This document shows, piece by piece, positions 9,210 through 21,102 of a stretch of DNA of 64,000 nucleotides. Positions within the stretch are counted from its first letter, which is position 1. Every line of letters begins with the position of its first letter. The position numbers and the translations under genes are program-made. The stretch covers positions 15,204,290 through 15,268,289 of the forward strand of contig OY986965.1 of NCBI GenBank assembly GCA_963920575.1. The letters are read 5' to 3'. Under the pieces are notes generated by a model. It was not told where the DNA came from. It worked only from the letters and a program-made list of their open reading frames with translations, and ran no database searches. This stretch comes from Narthecium ossifragum. Lineage: Eukaryota > Streptophyta > Magnoliopsida > Dioscoreales > Nartheciaceae.

Positions 9210-10015
9210 GCCGAGGCCAAAGAGGCATAGAACCCCAAAGTACAAAATCTGGAGGAAGGTGATGGCCCGTGAAGGAATCGAAGGGTTCATTCACCGAGTC
9301 TCAACAGACCTTCATACCAGAAAACCAAATGTGCCAGAAAACGGCACCTCTTGGGATCACTACTCCTGCTGCACCATCAGGGTCTTTGGAGATGATGACG
9401 AGTCCCTCTGCTTCCCAGAAGAAGAGAAGGCCGAAGTCCATGAAATCATCACCCGCTCCGGGCTCCGACTTCCAGACTCCCAACCCTCACAGCCAAGAGG
9501 AAGGGACACAGAACCACACCAAGCAATGCAAAATAATGTAAACCCGAGTGAGTCTGTCAAGTACAATGTAATTTCTCACTTAAAGAAAGTACCTGCATTG
9601 CTTAGCATGTACGATGCTCTGTGTCTGTCTCATGATCTTCGTAAATCTCTCATAACTGCACTAACTTTCCCTGACGACTACCGAGTAGATGTCCTCCAAA
9701 CTGGCGTCTCGGTAGTCGAAAATTTAAACATAGAATTTTCTGATAATGACCTATTGCTAGGTACAAAACCACACAATAGGCCATTATTAATGACTGGCGA
9801 TATCGACGCACGTCACGAGTTCTGTTAGATTGTGGATCAGCTATTAACTTGCTGCCACTCAAAACACTCCATGACTTAGGGTACGATATCAGTGATCTAA
9901 CATCGAGCAACATAGTAGTCCAAGGCTTTAATCAAGCAGGACAACACGTGTTAGGATCCATACGTCTAACACTAAAATTTCAGGACTTGGCCATGAGTGT
10001 CGTCTTCTATGTTAT
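9210..10015 (+). pseudogene. Tat/Ogre-type gag end and protease N-terminal half, frameshifted
   Basis: Conserved words include YNVISHLKKVPALLSMYDAL, LTFPDDY and DLLLGTKPHNRPL, typical of the segment before the protease in Tat-lineage polyproteins. The aspartic protease active site reads DCGSA (about 9829-9843), followed by INLLPLKTL and IVVQGFNQAG. A one-base loss near 9805 puts the active site out of frame with the upstream part. A solo LTR at 10016 splits the protease. Removing it joins the flanks in frame, and the protease continues at 11381. Confidence 0.78.
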
Positions 10016-11375
10016 TGATACGAGCGGTCTACTCGTAATCCTCTCGTATCGGGTCTCTACTGCTCCAATCGATCAGAATTGGCCTGATCGGACCTGATTG
10101 AGTCCAATTGGCTGAATCTGGATCGAATCTGGTTCAAATCTGGCTCAGATTGGGGTAGGACTCGACTGGGTCAAGTCTGGATTGGTTGATTGGCTCTTGG
10201 AATTGAATCTGGCTCGGATTGGGCTAAGTGGCTTGGCTGAAACAGCTAGGAGTGGGTTAAGTGGCTGAGCCAAATCAGATTGGGATGAATCAGATTCAAG
10301 CTGGCTGAACCGGACTAAATCCGACGGCTGAGGATCGCCGGAGTAGATCGCTGGCGTAGGGGCGTCGGCGGTGATCGGGACATTGACAAGAAGGGTCGCG
10401 GGTTGATGGGGAAGAGATCCATCGGAGTGGATTGCCCGGGGAAGGTCAAGATCGGCGGGATCGGGTGTGGCCGGAGGTGGGTTTAGAGTAGATCGGCGTC
10501 GGGGACGACGGCAAAGGCTCTGGGGATGTTGGGAAGGATCGTGGATGGTCGTAAGGGTGTTAAGGACGGTTGGCGAGGGCTTTAGATGGGTCTGGAGGTG
10601 AGATCGGGGTTGGACGTGGGGTTGCCGGCGATGGGGACGGAGGTAGGCTTGTTGAGGACGGTGCTGGAGGTAATGGAAGACGGCGGAAAGGGCTGGCCGG
10701 AGTCGTGAGAGAAAGGGGAAGAGGATGGTGGTCTTGGATGGCAGCGAGGGTGGCCGGAGAGGGAGGGAACGGCGGACGGCGGTGAGGCTAGGGTTTGTCC
10801 ACGGGAAAGAGGAAGGAAGATGATAACAGTAAGGGGTGACGTGGCGCTGATGTGGGCGGCGACGTGGAGGAGAGAGAAAGTGTCGGGGAGAGAGAAATAC
10901 CGGTGGAGGCGGTGCCGGTTGCGGAGAAGATAACCGACGGGGAAGAAGGTGAATCTATGGTGGATTTCGGGTGGAATCTACATTACTTCTACTCCTATGA
11001 TATTCTACTCCTAAGATATTCTATCAACTATTCATCATCATTCATCTCATGCATAACCTAATACAAATTACTAAGGTCCTTTTATAGAGACCTTGACAGA
11101 GTCCTAATTCAACTAGAAAACCCCCTTACTTAATTAGCAAGTAATAAGGCTTTCTGACTCAACTCAACTTCCTAACTCAAATGGACTCTTAATTAATTCC
11201 TAACAATCAAATATCAACTAGGACTCAAATAAATATAAAAGACTAATGATAAATACTAATTAAATACTCTAGTTTGAATTAGGGAAGTCCAAGTCAAACT
11301 AGGAAAGAGGCTGAACCAGTTTGGTTCCTCTTCTGGGTTCGGATTCAGTTGGTCGAGTCGGATCGACTCGTATCA
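10016..11375 (-). mobile_element. Family-A solo LTR (1360 bp), target duplication GTTAT
   Basis: Minus orientation. On the + strand it starts TGATACGAGCGG and ends GGATCGACTCGTATCA. GTTAT flanks it at 10011-10015 and 11376-11380. It interrupts the Tat protease, whose reading frame resumes at the duplication. A frame at 10570-11061 inside it is not a gene. Confidence 0.93.
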
Positions 11376-11380
11376 GTTAT

Positions 11381-12587
11381 CGACGCTCGAACCTCTTATA
11401 ATGCGCGCTGTTAGGAAGACCTTGGCTTCATGAGTATAAGGTCATTCCTTCAACGCTAGACCAATGTTTCAAATACCAAACTCCAGAAGGCGATGTTAAA
11501 AGGGTGTTCGCTGACACAAAGCTGTTCACCCCAGGAGAAGCATTCTTCGCAGACGCCAAGTTCTACCTAGAACCACCTCTGAAACCAAAGAAGCCAGACC
11601 CCACACCTCCAGAAGACATGGGCTTCACGGAAAGATTCACCGTAGAAGTTTAGCAAGGGAAAAAGCCACCTCAGAAGAAAAAGATGTATCGCTATGTGCC
11701 AAGCAGCCAAAGAAAACCTGGAGACCCAATATTCGCCATTGTCAAAGAGAGGCCTTCTAAATCCCTTCTCCACGAATTTCCGATACCACTCCCAAAGATC
11801 ATTCCTTCACAAATCAAACCTTTGCCAACAAAAGGGAAAGGTCATGTGGGTCAAGAATTGGGCGATGAAGTTGAAGGGGAAGCAGAATACAAGCAACCTA
11901 TCAAGTTCGTACAAGCCTCTCCGATTGTGTCGAATCCAAATGCCGTGACCTCCTCCCCATACCCTTCTATGACCCAAGGACATTACACATGATCTCTCAA
12001 ATGGGATATGGTATAAACTCGGGTGAAGGTTTATGCGGAGGTCGAGGCAAAAGACAACCCTTCGAGCACCTTCTTACAAAAGCACAAAGAAAAACCATTC
12101 GCTATGGCGAAAACTTAATATTTGACAGAGCAGGACTCGGATACGAGTTCCAAGTATGCGCCACTTCTGCAGAGTTCATTAATCTCCAAGAAGCACCGCC
12201 ACAGCTTGAGGATGGCGGCCAGGCAACTGTCGACGACTTAGAAGAAGTAAACCTGGGGACAGAGAGTGATCCTCGGCCAACTTTTATCAGCTCTCACATG
12301 ACACCGGACGAGAAGAACAAATTTACGCTCTTCCTCCGTAAAAATCACGATATATTTGCTTGGAGCTACAAGGATATGCCGGGCTTGGATGTTGATATAG
12401 CCGTCCATCGTCTTTCCATCAAAGAAGATGCACAACCCATCAAGCAATCTCAGAGACGCTTCAGACCCGAGCTCATCCCAAAGATTATTGCCGAAGTAGA
12501 CAAACTTATGAAGGCAGACTTCATACGAGAAGTCCAATACCCGAAGTGGCTCGCAAACATTGTTCCTGTAAAGAAGAAGAATGGCAA
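11381..12587 (+). pseudogene. pol: Tat/Ogre-type protease C-terminus, linker and RT N-terminus
   Basis: It opens with the protease word ALLGRPWLHEYKVIPSTLDQC (11408 onward) and then a linker of about 200 residues, with a TAG stop at about 11652. The RT N-terminal part includes FAWSYKDMPGLD (about 12355), VDKLMKADFIREVQYPKWLANIV and VPVKKKNG at the right edge. Small ORFs at 11684-11992 and 11989-12621 are pieces of this one polyprotein separated by frame changes. A second solo LTR splits the RT right after KKKNGN. Confidence 0.78.
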
Positions 12588-13887
12588 TGTTACGAGCGGT
12601 CTACTAGTGATCCTCTCGTAATGGGTCTCTACTGCTCCAATCGATTAGGATCGACCTGATCGGACTTGATTTGAGTCCAATGGGCTGATTTGGCTAGCTA
12701 GATCGGATCTGGCTTGAGCTGGATCGGATATGGATGAGCCTGATTGGATGGGACTTGACTGGGTCAAGTCTGAAGTGATCTGGATCAAGCTGACCAAGTT
12801 GGATTGGGTTGGATCCGGATTGACTGGCTTGGCTGAACCGGCTAAGTGGGCTGAGCCAATTTGGCCAAAGCTGGCTGGAAAGATCCGACGGCTGAGGAGT
12901 CGCCGGAGTGGATCGCCGGCGTGGGCCGGCGGCTGCGGTCGGGATAGTGGCAGGGAAAGTCGCGGGGTGATGGGGAAGAGATCCAATGGCTCGGATCTGG
13001 AAGATGGGTGGCGGATCGGCCGGATCTGGGGAAGATGGCGGAAGGGGTTTGGGTTCACCGGCGTCGGGGACGACGGGGATGGCTCTGGGGACGTAGGGAA
13101 GGGTCGTCGATGGTCGGAATGGAGTTAGGGACGATCAACGAGGGATTTAGGATGGTTTGGAGGTGAGGTTGGGGATGGATGTGGGTTGACGGCGGAAGGG
13201 ATGGAGGTAGGCTTGTCGGGGACGGCGCCGGAGGGGACGAAGGGCGGAGGGAAGGATATGGCTGGAGTCGTGGGAGGTAGGGGAAGTCGGAGGTGGCCTT
13301 GGTTGGCGACGGGGATGGCCGGAGAGGAGAGAACGGCGGAACTAGGGTTCCGGGCACGGGAGAGAGAGGAGGAAGAAGATGAACAGTAGCGGGTGACGTG
13401 GCGGTGACGTGGAGGAGAGAGAAAGTGACGGGGAGAGAGAAATACCGGTGGAGGCGGTGCCGGCTGCGGAGAAGATGACCGACGGGGAAGAAGATGGATC
13501 TATGGTACATATCTGGTGGAAACTATATTACTTCTACTCCTATGATAATTTATCAACTACTCCTAATAATTCATAATTCTTCATTCATCTCATCCATTCC
13601 CTAATACAAACTAATGAGGTCCTTTTATAGAGACCTTGACATAGTCCTAATCCAACAAAAAAACCCCCTTGCTTAATTAGCAAGTAATAAGGTTTCAAAC
13701 TCAACTCAACTTCCTAACTCAAATATCAACTAGGACTCAATTAAATATAAAAGACTAATGATAAATACTAATTAAATACTCTAGTTTGAATCAGGGAAAT
13801 CCAAATCAAACTAGGAAAGAGGTTGAACCAGTTTGGTTCCTCTTCTGGGTTCGGGTCCAGTTGGTCGAGTCGGATCGACTCGTATCA
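12588..13887 (-). mobile_element. Family-A solo LTR (1300 bp), target duplication GGCAA
   Basis: On the + strand it starts TGTTACGAGCGG (the CGTAACA-end subtype) and ends ATCGACTCGTATCA. GGCAA flanks it at 12583-12587 and 13888-13892. It lies between the RT words KKKNGN and RLCIDFRDLN. Confidence 0.93.
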
Positions 13888-13892
13888 GGCAA

Positions 13893-16843
13893 CTTAGGCT
13901 TTGTATAGACTTCCGAGATCTAAACAAAGCTTGTCCAAAAGATGATTTTCCGTTACCCATAACTGAACTCATAGTCGATGCCACTACTGGGCATGAGATT
14001 CCGTCCTTTATGGATGGGTATTCGGGATATAATCAGATAAAGATGGCTCCCGAAGATGAAGAGCTCACTGCTTTTCGCACACCGAAGGGCATTTTCTGCT
14101 ATCCAGTGATTGCTTTTGGGTTAAAAAATGCCGGGGCCACTTATCAAAGAGCCATGACGGTCATCTTCGACAATCTACTTCATGATATTGTAGAGTGCTA
14201 CGTCGATGACTTGGTGGTGAAAACAAAACACAGACAAGATCATTTCAAGCATCTGACTAAAGTCTTCGAGAGACTCAGACTCCACAATTTAAAGATGAAT
14301 CCCATGAAATGTGCGTTCGGAGTTACGCCCGGCAAACTCCTTAGGTTTGTGGTTCGCAAGCAAGGAATTGAAGTTGAACCTGCCAAAGTTAAAGCGATTC
14401 TAGAGATGCCTCCGCCTCGGAATCTTCGCGAACTTAAGGGTCTTCAAGGTCGGCTCGCCTATATACGCAGATTCATCTCCAATCTATCAGGCCGTTGCCA
14501 GCCGTTCTCCCACCTTATGAAGAAAGGGGCACCCTTCGAATGGGATAAAGCTTGCCAAAACGCATTCCAAAGTATAAAAGAATATCTCATCAACCCGCCG
14601 GTTCTCACCTCTCCCGTGAAAGGAAAGCCCTTGATCCTCTATACGGCAACTTTGCCCGAGTCATTAGGAGCTTTACTTGCACAGCATGACGACGAAGGCA
14701 AGGAGAGAGCTCTCTACTACCTTAGTAGAACTTTGGTCGGAGCCGAGCACGGTTATTCGGAGATGGAGAAGGTGTGTCTGTCCCTGGTGTTTGCCACTCA
14801 AAAGCTTCGGCACTATCTTTTAGAGCATCCAGTGCAGCTCGTCTCCAAAGCCGACCCCCCCCACGGTATATTTTAAAGAAGTTGGTCCTCTCCGGACGAC
14901 TTGCAAAGTGGGCCATGTTATTATCACAGTTCGACATAACCTATGTTCCACAGAAAGTTGTTAAAGGACAAGCGCTAGACGACTTCCTCGCCGCGTACCC
15001 AGTACCGGATGGCTCAGCTATAAAAGACGACCTTCCAGATGAAGAAATTTTTAATGCTGACATTCAACCTCCCTGGGAGATGTATTTCGACGGAGCTTGC
15101 AGGCGCTCGGGAGCGGGGGCAGGGATAATCTTCATCACTCCAACACAAGCCTTACTCCCATATTCTTTTGTGCTCACTTCGGCGTCATCCAACAACATGG
15201 TGGAGTATGAAGCCCTCGTCATTTGATTGGAGATAGCACTGGAAATAGGGATGGATCCACTGACCGCCTACGGGGATTCCCAACTCGTAGTAAATCAGCT
15301 TCTTGGCACATATGTAATTAAGAAAGAAGAATTAATTCCTTATTTCATTAGGGCAAAAGAGCTCATCAATCACTTCAAAGAATTAAAGATCCAACACGTC
15401 CCGCAATCCCAGAACCAAAAAGTGGTTGCGCTAGCCAGTTTAGCTGCTGCCATGGTTCTCTCGCCCACAGAAACATTGGAAGTAAGAGTTGAGGAGAGAC
15501 GAGTCCTCACTCCCCTGCTTGAAGAAATTCCAAGTAGATACATGCCGGCGTTCATCAACATCGCCGCTGCGTCAGAAATACAAACGCAAGACTGGAGAAC
15601 ACCCTTCCTCGACTACCTCAAGTCCGGGATACTTCCTATGAATCCCCAAGAAAGATTGAGGGTAAGAAGAAGGGTCACAAAATACACCTACATGGACAAT
15701 GTATTATACCGAAGGTCCTATGATGGACTCATGCTACGATGCCTCTCTAGTGAAGAAGCAGCTTCAGCCCTCCAAGAAGTACACTCAGGTGTATGCGGAG
15801 CACATCAATCAGGTCCCAAATTATATCACCAGCTGAAACATTTGGGGTACTATTGGCCTTCAATGGTGCACGACGCCATTGAGTATGTTAAAAAATGTCA
15901 CGTCTGTCAAATTCACGCAGACTTCATACATCAGCCCCCAGAACCGCTCCATCCTACGAGCATCTGATGGCCCTTCGAAGCATGAGGTATGGATATCGTG
16001 GGTCCCATTCAACCATCTTCCTCAAAAGGTCACTCCTACATCCTGGCGGCAACAGACTTCTCCAAATGGGCAGAAGCCATTCCCTTAAAAAATACAAGGG
16101 GGGGGGGGACAGTAGTACAATTCATCAAAACACATATTGTTTACCGATTTGGGATACCTGCGAAACTCATATCGCACAACGGCACACCTTTCAAAAATAG
16201 AGACATGGAGAGGTTTTGTGCCAAGCACAAAATCAAACACCACTTCTCGTCGGCATATAACACCGCGGCTAACGGACAAGCGGAAGCCTTTAGCAAAATC
16301 CTCTGCAAGCTCCTAAAGAAAGTCGTCCACAACAACAGAAGAGAATGGCACGAGAAGCTTCTGGAGAATCTCTGGGCGTATCGTACCACGATGAAGACTC
16401 CAACGGGGGCAACCCCCTATTCGCTTGTTTTCGGTGGAGAAGTTGTACTTCCTCTCGAAATCCAAATCCCTTCATTCAGAGTCGCTATACATGAGAATCT
16501 AACGGAAGACCAAGCAGCAAAATTGAGGCTTGAAGAGCTTGACATCTTAGAAGAAAATCGCGTTGAAGCTCAGCAATACCTGGAAATGTATCAAGCAAGA
16601 GTCTCCAGAGCCTTTGACAAAAAGGTGAAACGCCATTCGTTCAAAGTTGGGGATCTCATCCATGCTGTAGTTCGAGCCATGGTCGTCACCAGAAGAACCC
16701 AAGGAAAATTTGATCCTAAATGGGAAGGACTTTTCATAGTTCAAGAGGTCTACACCAATGGAGCCTACAAGATTGTATCCCCGGATGGCGAATACGCTCC
16801 GCCACCAGTGAACGACAAATTTCTCAAAAGATATTATTCCTAA
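13893..16843 (+). pseudogene. pol: Tat/Ogre-type pol: RT, RNase H, second RNase H, integrase
   Basis: RT: IDFRDLNKACPKDDFPLP (about 13903), FMDGYSGYNQI and YVDD (14199-14210). RNase H: YYLSRTLVGAE and KLRHYLLEH up to about 14840. Then comes a second, archaeal-type RNase H (MYFDGACRRSGAGAG about 15078, NNMVEYEALV, YGDSQLVVNQL), the mark of the Tat/Ogre lineage. Integrase: HHCC zinc finger (15783-15905), MDIVGPI (15989), NGQAEA (16270). There is no chromodomain. Lesions: a C-run frameshift at 14855-14862, TGA at about 15223, TGA at about 15965 and again just before 15989. The second catalytic Asp of integrase is His (CAC at 16175-16177, HNGTPF). The element cannot encode active enzymes. Confidence 0.9.
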
Positions 16844-17461
16844 ATACACAATACTTCAAGCTTCACGAGCCTAAACTGAAGCAATATTACTCTAAGCCTT
16901 GCGAGTATAAACTATAGGCACAACATTTTCTCATCCGCTTTGCTCCGAGCTTCACAAGCCTAAACTGATAGCACACAAAAAATATATGTATGCTCCAAGC
17001 TTCACGAGCCTAAACTGACAGCACACAAAAAATATATGTACGCTCCAAGCTTCAAGAGCCTAAACTGATAGCAGAAATAAAATTGCTTTCCATTTTGCAA
17101 ATACACATTAAATTATGAGTATGAATCGCACATAGAAAGTATTCTTACCTTTTCAAAAGAAATAAAATATCCTCACACCCCGCTGCCTCTGGCAAGGAAA
17201 CAAACAAAATTGTCTCTAAACTTATATGAGCGTACGAAACCTCGAATAGCAAAAAGCTCGAATATTGGCGTATAGGAACAGTCTCTAAAACCACTGCTCC
17301 TATCCAATGTAAGCTCAGCAGGAAAGGTGTATATATACACACACCTGTCCTTGAACTCACCCAAATTCATCAATCAACGAAAAATTCTCCAAGAAGTTTT
17401 GAATTATTCATCGTCACATATATCGGCTAGGTAGATCATTTGATTTATCTTGCATACATTG
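16844..17461 (+). repeat. Tat 3' internal non-coding region with 50-bp tandem repeats
   Basis: Downstream of integrase, units starting at 16941, 16991 and 17041 repeat every 50 bp (GCTCCAAGCTTCACGAGCCT then AAACTGA). Weaker copies of the core lie near 16855 and 16900. No coding sequence is seen. The region ends in CATTG at 17457-17461, where a family-C LTR is inserted. Confidence 0.75.
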
Positions 17462-19426
17462 TGATACGAGGTCGAACCAAGCTCAGCCTGGGCCAGCCCA
17501 ACCCACGCGAAGGAAGGACTTGATCGAGTCTAGTCCTACATGTGCAAGGCGAGCCCTAGCTGAACTGGCTTCAAGCCCAAGCCCGAGCATGGGCTGGACC
17601 AAGACTCACGCCCAGGAGGAACAAAGGAGGTCCCGCGCAGGTCGGACCCCACCTCCTAGCTGACCCGACCATGGACCAAGCCAAGACCAAGTCCATGCCC
17701 AAGCATGGATCCATAGTCCGGGCCTTGGAACCAGGTCCCAAGCCTAATCCAGCATTAGGGATGCTAATCCCTAGCTGAATCACTTTCTTAGTTGGTTATT
17801 AGTTGATTTATTAGTTTGGATTATGATTGAGTCAGTTTTCTATTAGTAGTTATCTTGATTGAGTATTATTAGGAAAGGATTGTAATTTGCTGATTATAGC
17901 AAGATAGTAGTTATCTGATTAGATCTTGTTGAGGCCTCTATAAAAGGACCTCCATAGCTTGTATTAGGTATGCATGACGAATTATGAGAATAAAATAGAT
18001 TTATTAGTCGGATAATTTAGGAGTAGCTGTAACCCTAGGAGTAGCTGTAACTTAATCTTGCACAAATCCCCCAGCCACCTTCATCTCTCTCAATAGCCGG
18101 ATTCTTCTCCACCAGCCGGCCACTATCATCACCACCGCTACCAGCCACCTCCGCCATCCAACCCCAAGTCCCCCGAATCCCCTTGCCTGCCATGCTCCCC
18201 TCCACCACGTTCTCCAAGGCTTGGATCACCAAGAGAAGCCAGCCAACCCTAGAGGAGCTGCAAGGTATCCCTCTTCTCATCCGTCTCCTCCTCTTGTCTT
18301 CGCCTTCCTCGTCGAATACCTAGGGTCCTTCTCCTAAAACCCTAAAGGGATCTCTCGACCTAGCCATAGATTTGGCTAAGGAGGAGTTGAGGCCCAGCAA
18401 GAGACCCGGTACGAAAGTGATACGAGGTCGAACCAAGCTCAGCCTGGGCCAGCCCAGCCCACGCCAAGGAAGGACTTGATCGAGTCTAGTCCTAGATGTG
18501 CAAGCCGAGCCCTAGCTGAACTGGCTTCAAGCCCAAGCCCGAGCATGGGCTGGACCAAGACCCACGCCCAGGAGGAACTAAGGAGGTCCCACGCAGGTCG
18601 GACCCCACCTCCTAGCTGACCAGACCATGGACCAAGCCAAGACCAAGTCCACGCCCAAGCATGGATCCATAGTCCCGGCCTTGGAACCAGGTCCCAAGCC
18701 TAATCCGGCATTAGGGATCCTAATCCCTAGCTGGATCACTTTCTTAGTTGGTTATTAGTTGATTTATTAGTTTGGATTATGATTGAGTCAGTTTTCTATT
18801 AATAGTTATCTTGATTGAGTCTTATTAGGAAAGGATTGTAACTTGCTGATTATAGCAAGATAGTAGTTATCTGATTAGATCTTGTTCAGGCCTCTATAAA
18901 ATGACCTCCAAAGCTTGTATTAAGAGGCATGACGGATTATGAGAATAAAATAGAGTTATTAGTAGGATAATTTAGGAGTAGCTGTAAAACCCTAGGAGTA
19001 GTTGTAACTTAATCTTCCACAAATCCCCCAGCCACCTTCACCTCTCTATATTGTCGGATTCTCTCTCCACCAGCCGGCCGCCATCCATTGCCCGCCCGTC
19101 GCTGCCATCTACAGTGCACATCCCGTTACCGGTGTCCATCCTTGGCCGCCGCACCTCCTCCGCCACCTCCCTTGGCTTGGATCTCCAAGAGAAGCCAGCC
19201 AACCCTAGAGGAGCTGCAAGGTATCCCTATTCTCATCCGTCTCCTCCTCTAGTCTTCGCCTTCCTCGTTGAATACCTAGGGTCCTTCTCCTAAAACCCTA
19301 AAGGTATCTCTCGACCTAGCCATAGATTTGGCTAAAGAGGATCTGAGACAAGGCAAGAGATCAGGTACGAAAGCCCTAGAAAAGGTACATCGTATCAGAA
19401 AGCCCTTGAGAAGGTGTATCGTATCA
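17462..19426 (+). repeat. Family-C 5' LTR (about 980 bp), split by a nested solo C LTR
   Basis: The left part (17462-18417) and right part (19403-19426) form one LTR from TGATACGAGGTCGAACCA to GTATCGTATCA. Total length without the insert and its duplication is about 980 bp. A primer site TGGTATCTGAGC follows at 19430. The left flank CATTG (17457-17461) recurs at 56080-56084 directly after another family-C LTR end. Confidence 0.85.
18418..19397 (+). mobile_element. Family-C solo LTR (980 bp), target duplication GAAAG
   Basis: TGATACGAGGTCG to CATCGTATCA, flanked by GAAAG at 18413-18417 and 19398-19402. It is inserted in another family-C LTR 29 bp from its end, in the same orientation. TATA block near 18893 (CTATAAAATG). 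Confidence 0.92.
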
Positions 19427-19708
19427 ACTTGGTATCTGAGCTCCGTTCCGCGGACTGTGCCGCCCAAAGCCTTCTAGAAGCTACTCTGATGGCTGGAGTA
19501 CCAGCCCCTATTCCGCCCTATGACTTTTCGGATGATCACAGAAGGATCGATCCTCCTTTCACTCGAGAATATTGAGGAGAAGGATCGATCTTTCTCCTAT
19601 AGAAAGATCCATCCTACTCTATGGAAGGATCCATCCTACTGAGAAGGATCCATCCTATTATCCATCCTACTGAGAAGGATCGATCCTACACCTAAGGAAG
19701 GATCGATC
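19427..19708 (+). mobile_element. Family-C internal fragment
   Basis: Primer site, then ATG at 19490 (MAGVPAPIPPYDFSDD) with a stop after about 28 residues. Then comes a degenerate 15-20 bp repeat around GAAGGATCGATCCTAC (19540-19708). The related fragment at 51671-51742 begins with the same sequence. No domain is visible. It is cut on the right by a family-A LTR. Confidence 0.65.
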
Positions 19709-21102
19709 TGATACGAGTCGATCCGACTCGACCAACTGGACCCGAACCCAGAAGAGGAACCAATCTGGTTCAACCTCTTTCCTAGTTTGACTTGGACTTC
19801 CCTTGTTCAAACTAGAGTATTTAATTAGTATTTATCATTAGTCTTTTATTGAGTCCTAGTTGATTGTTAGGAATTAATTAAGAGTCCCTTTGAGTTAGGA
19901 AGTTGAGTTGAGTCAGAAACCTTATTACTTGCTAATTAAGCAAGGGGGTTTTCTAGTGGATTAGGACTCTGTCAAGGGCTCTATAAAAGGACCTTAGTAG
20001 TTTTGTATTAGGTTATGATGAATGATGAGATGAATGATTAAGAGTAGTTAATAAATTATCATAGGAGTAGAATATCATAGGAGTAGAGATAATATAGCTT
20101 TCACCAGATATCTACCATAGATCCATCTTCTTCCCCGTCGGTCATCTTCTCCGCAGCCGGCACCGCCCCCACCAGTGTTTCTCTCTCCCCGTCACTTTCT
20201 CTCTCCGCCACGTCAGCGACCCCACCGCCACGTCACCGCCACGTCATCGTCACTGTTCATCTTCTTCCTCTCTCCCGTACCCTAGCTACCGCCGGCATCC
20301 TTCCCGTTCTCTCTCCGGCCACCCCCGTCGCCAACCAAGGTCACCAACCACTTCCCCAAGATCCCACGACCTCGCCAAGCCGCTCCTCCGCCTCCTCCGT
20401 CCTCTCCGGCGCCTTCCCCGGCAAGCCCGACCTTCGTCCTCATCTCCGGAACCCCACGTCCTACCCCTATCCCGCCTCCAAACCTCCCAGATACGTTCCT
20501 CGTCTCCCCACGATCCTTACTTACGTCCCAAGGACCCCAGCCGAGCTCTCCGTCGTCCCCGACGCCGGCAAACCCAAATCCTCCCGCCGTCGACCTCCAG
20601 ATCCCGTCGATCTAGCCACTCTCCGACCAATCCACTCCGGTGGATCTCTTCCCCATCACCCCGCGACCTTTCCTGCCACTACCCCGACCGCCGCCGCCGC
20701 CCCTACGCCGGCGATCTACTCTGGCGAACCACAGCCCTTGGATCAACTCCGGTTCAGCCCAACCAAGTTGGCTCAGCCAACTCTAACTTGGTTCAGCCAG
20801 CCAGTTGATTCAGACTCAGCCCACTCTGATTTGGCTCAGCCACTTAACCCACTCCTAGCCGTTTCAGCCAAGCCACTTAGCCCAATCCGAGCCAGATTCA
20901 ATTCCAAGAGCCAATCAACCAATCCAGACTTGACCCAGTCGAGTCCTACCCTAATCTGAGCCAGATCTGAACCAGATTCGATCCAGCTTCAGCCCATTGG
21001 ACTCAAATCAAGTCCGATCAGGCCGATTCTGATCGATTGGAGTAGTAGAGACCCATTACGAGAGGATCACGAGTAGACCGCTCGTAACAACTTGGTATCA
21101 GA
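19709..21102 (+). mobile_element. Family-A 5' LTR (1381 bp) with primer site, rest of element lost
   Basis: The LTR runs 19709-21089 (ending CTCGTAACA). ACT and the primer-site start TGGTATCAGA follow, and then the sequence jumps into Tat at about 21102. An intact solo LTR would not carry a primer site, so this is a full element whose internal part and 3' LTR were deleted. Three GCCACGTCA motifs lie at 20207, 20227 and 20238. Confidence 0.85.
20207..20246 (+). promoter_or_regulatory. Cluster of three GCCACGTCA (ACGT-core) sites in family-A LTR
   Basis: GCCACGTCA occurs at 20207-20215, 20227-20235 and 20238-20246, about 220 bp downstream of the LTR TATA box. ACGT cores of this kind are recognised by plant bZIP factors (established knowledge). 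Function here is inference. Confidence 0.5.

Noticed and set aside
10570..11061. Gly/Arg-rich open frames in family-A LTRs (also 13055-13510, 29226-29450, 43731-44284, 58506-59060)
   Set aside because: They occur in every A LTR on both strands, with no conserved words; G/C-rich composition makes stop codons rare.
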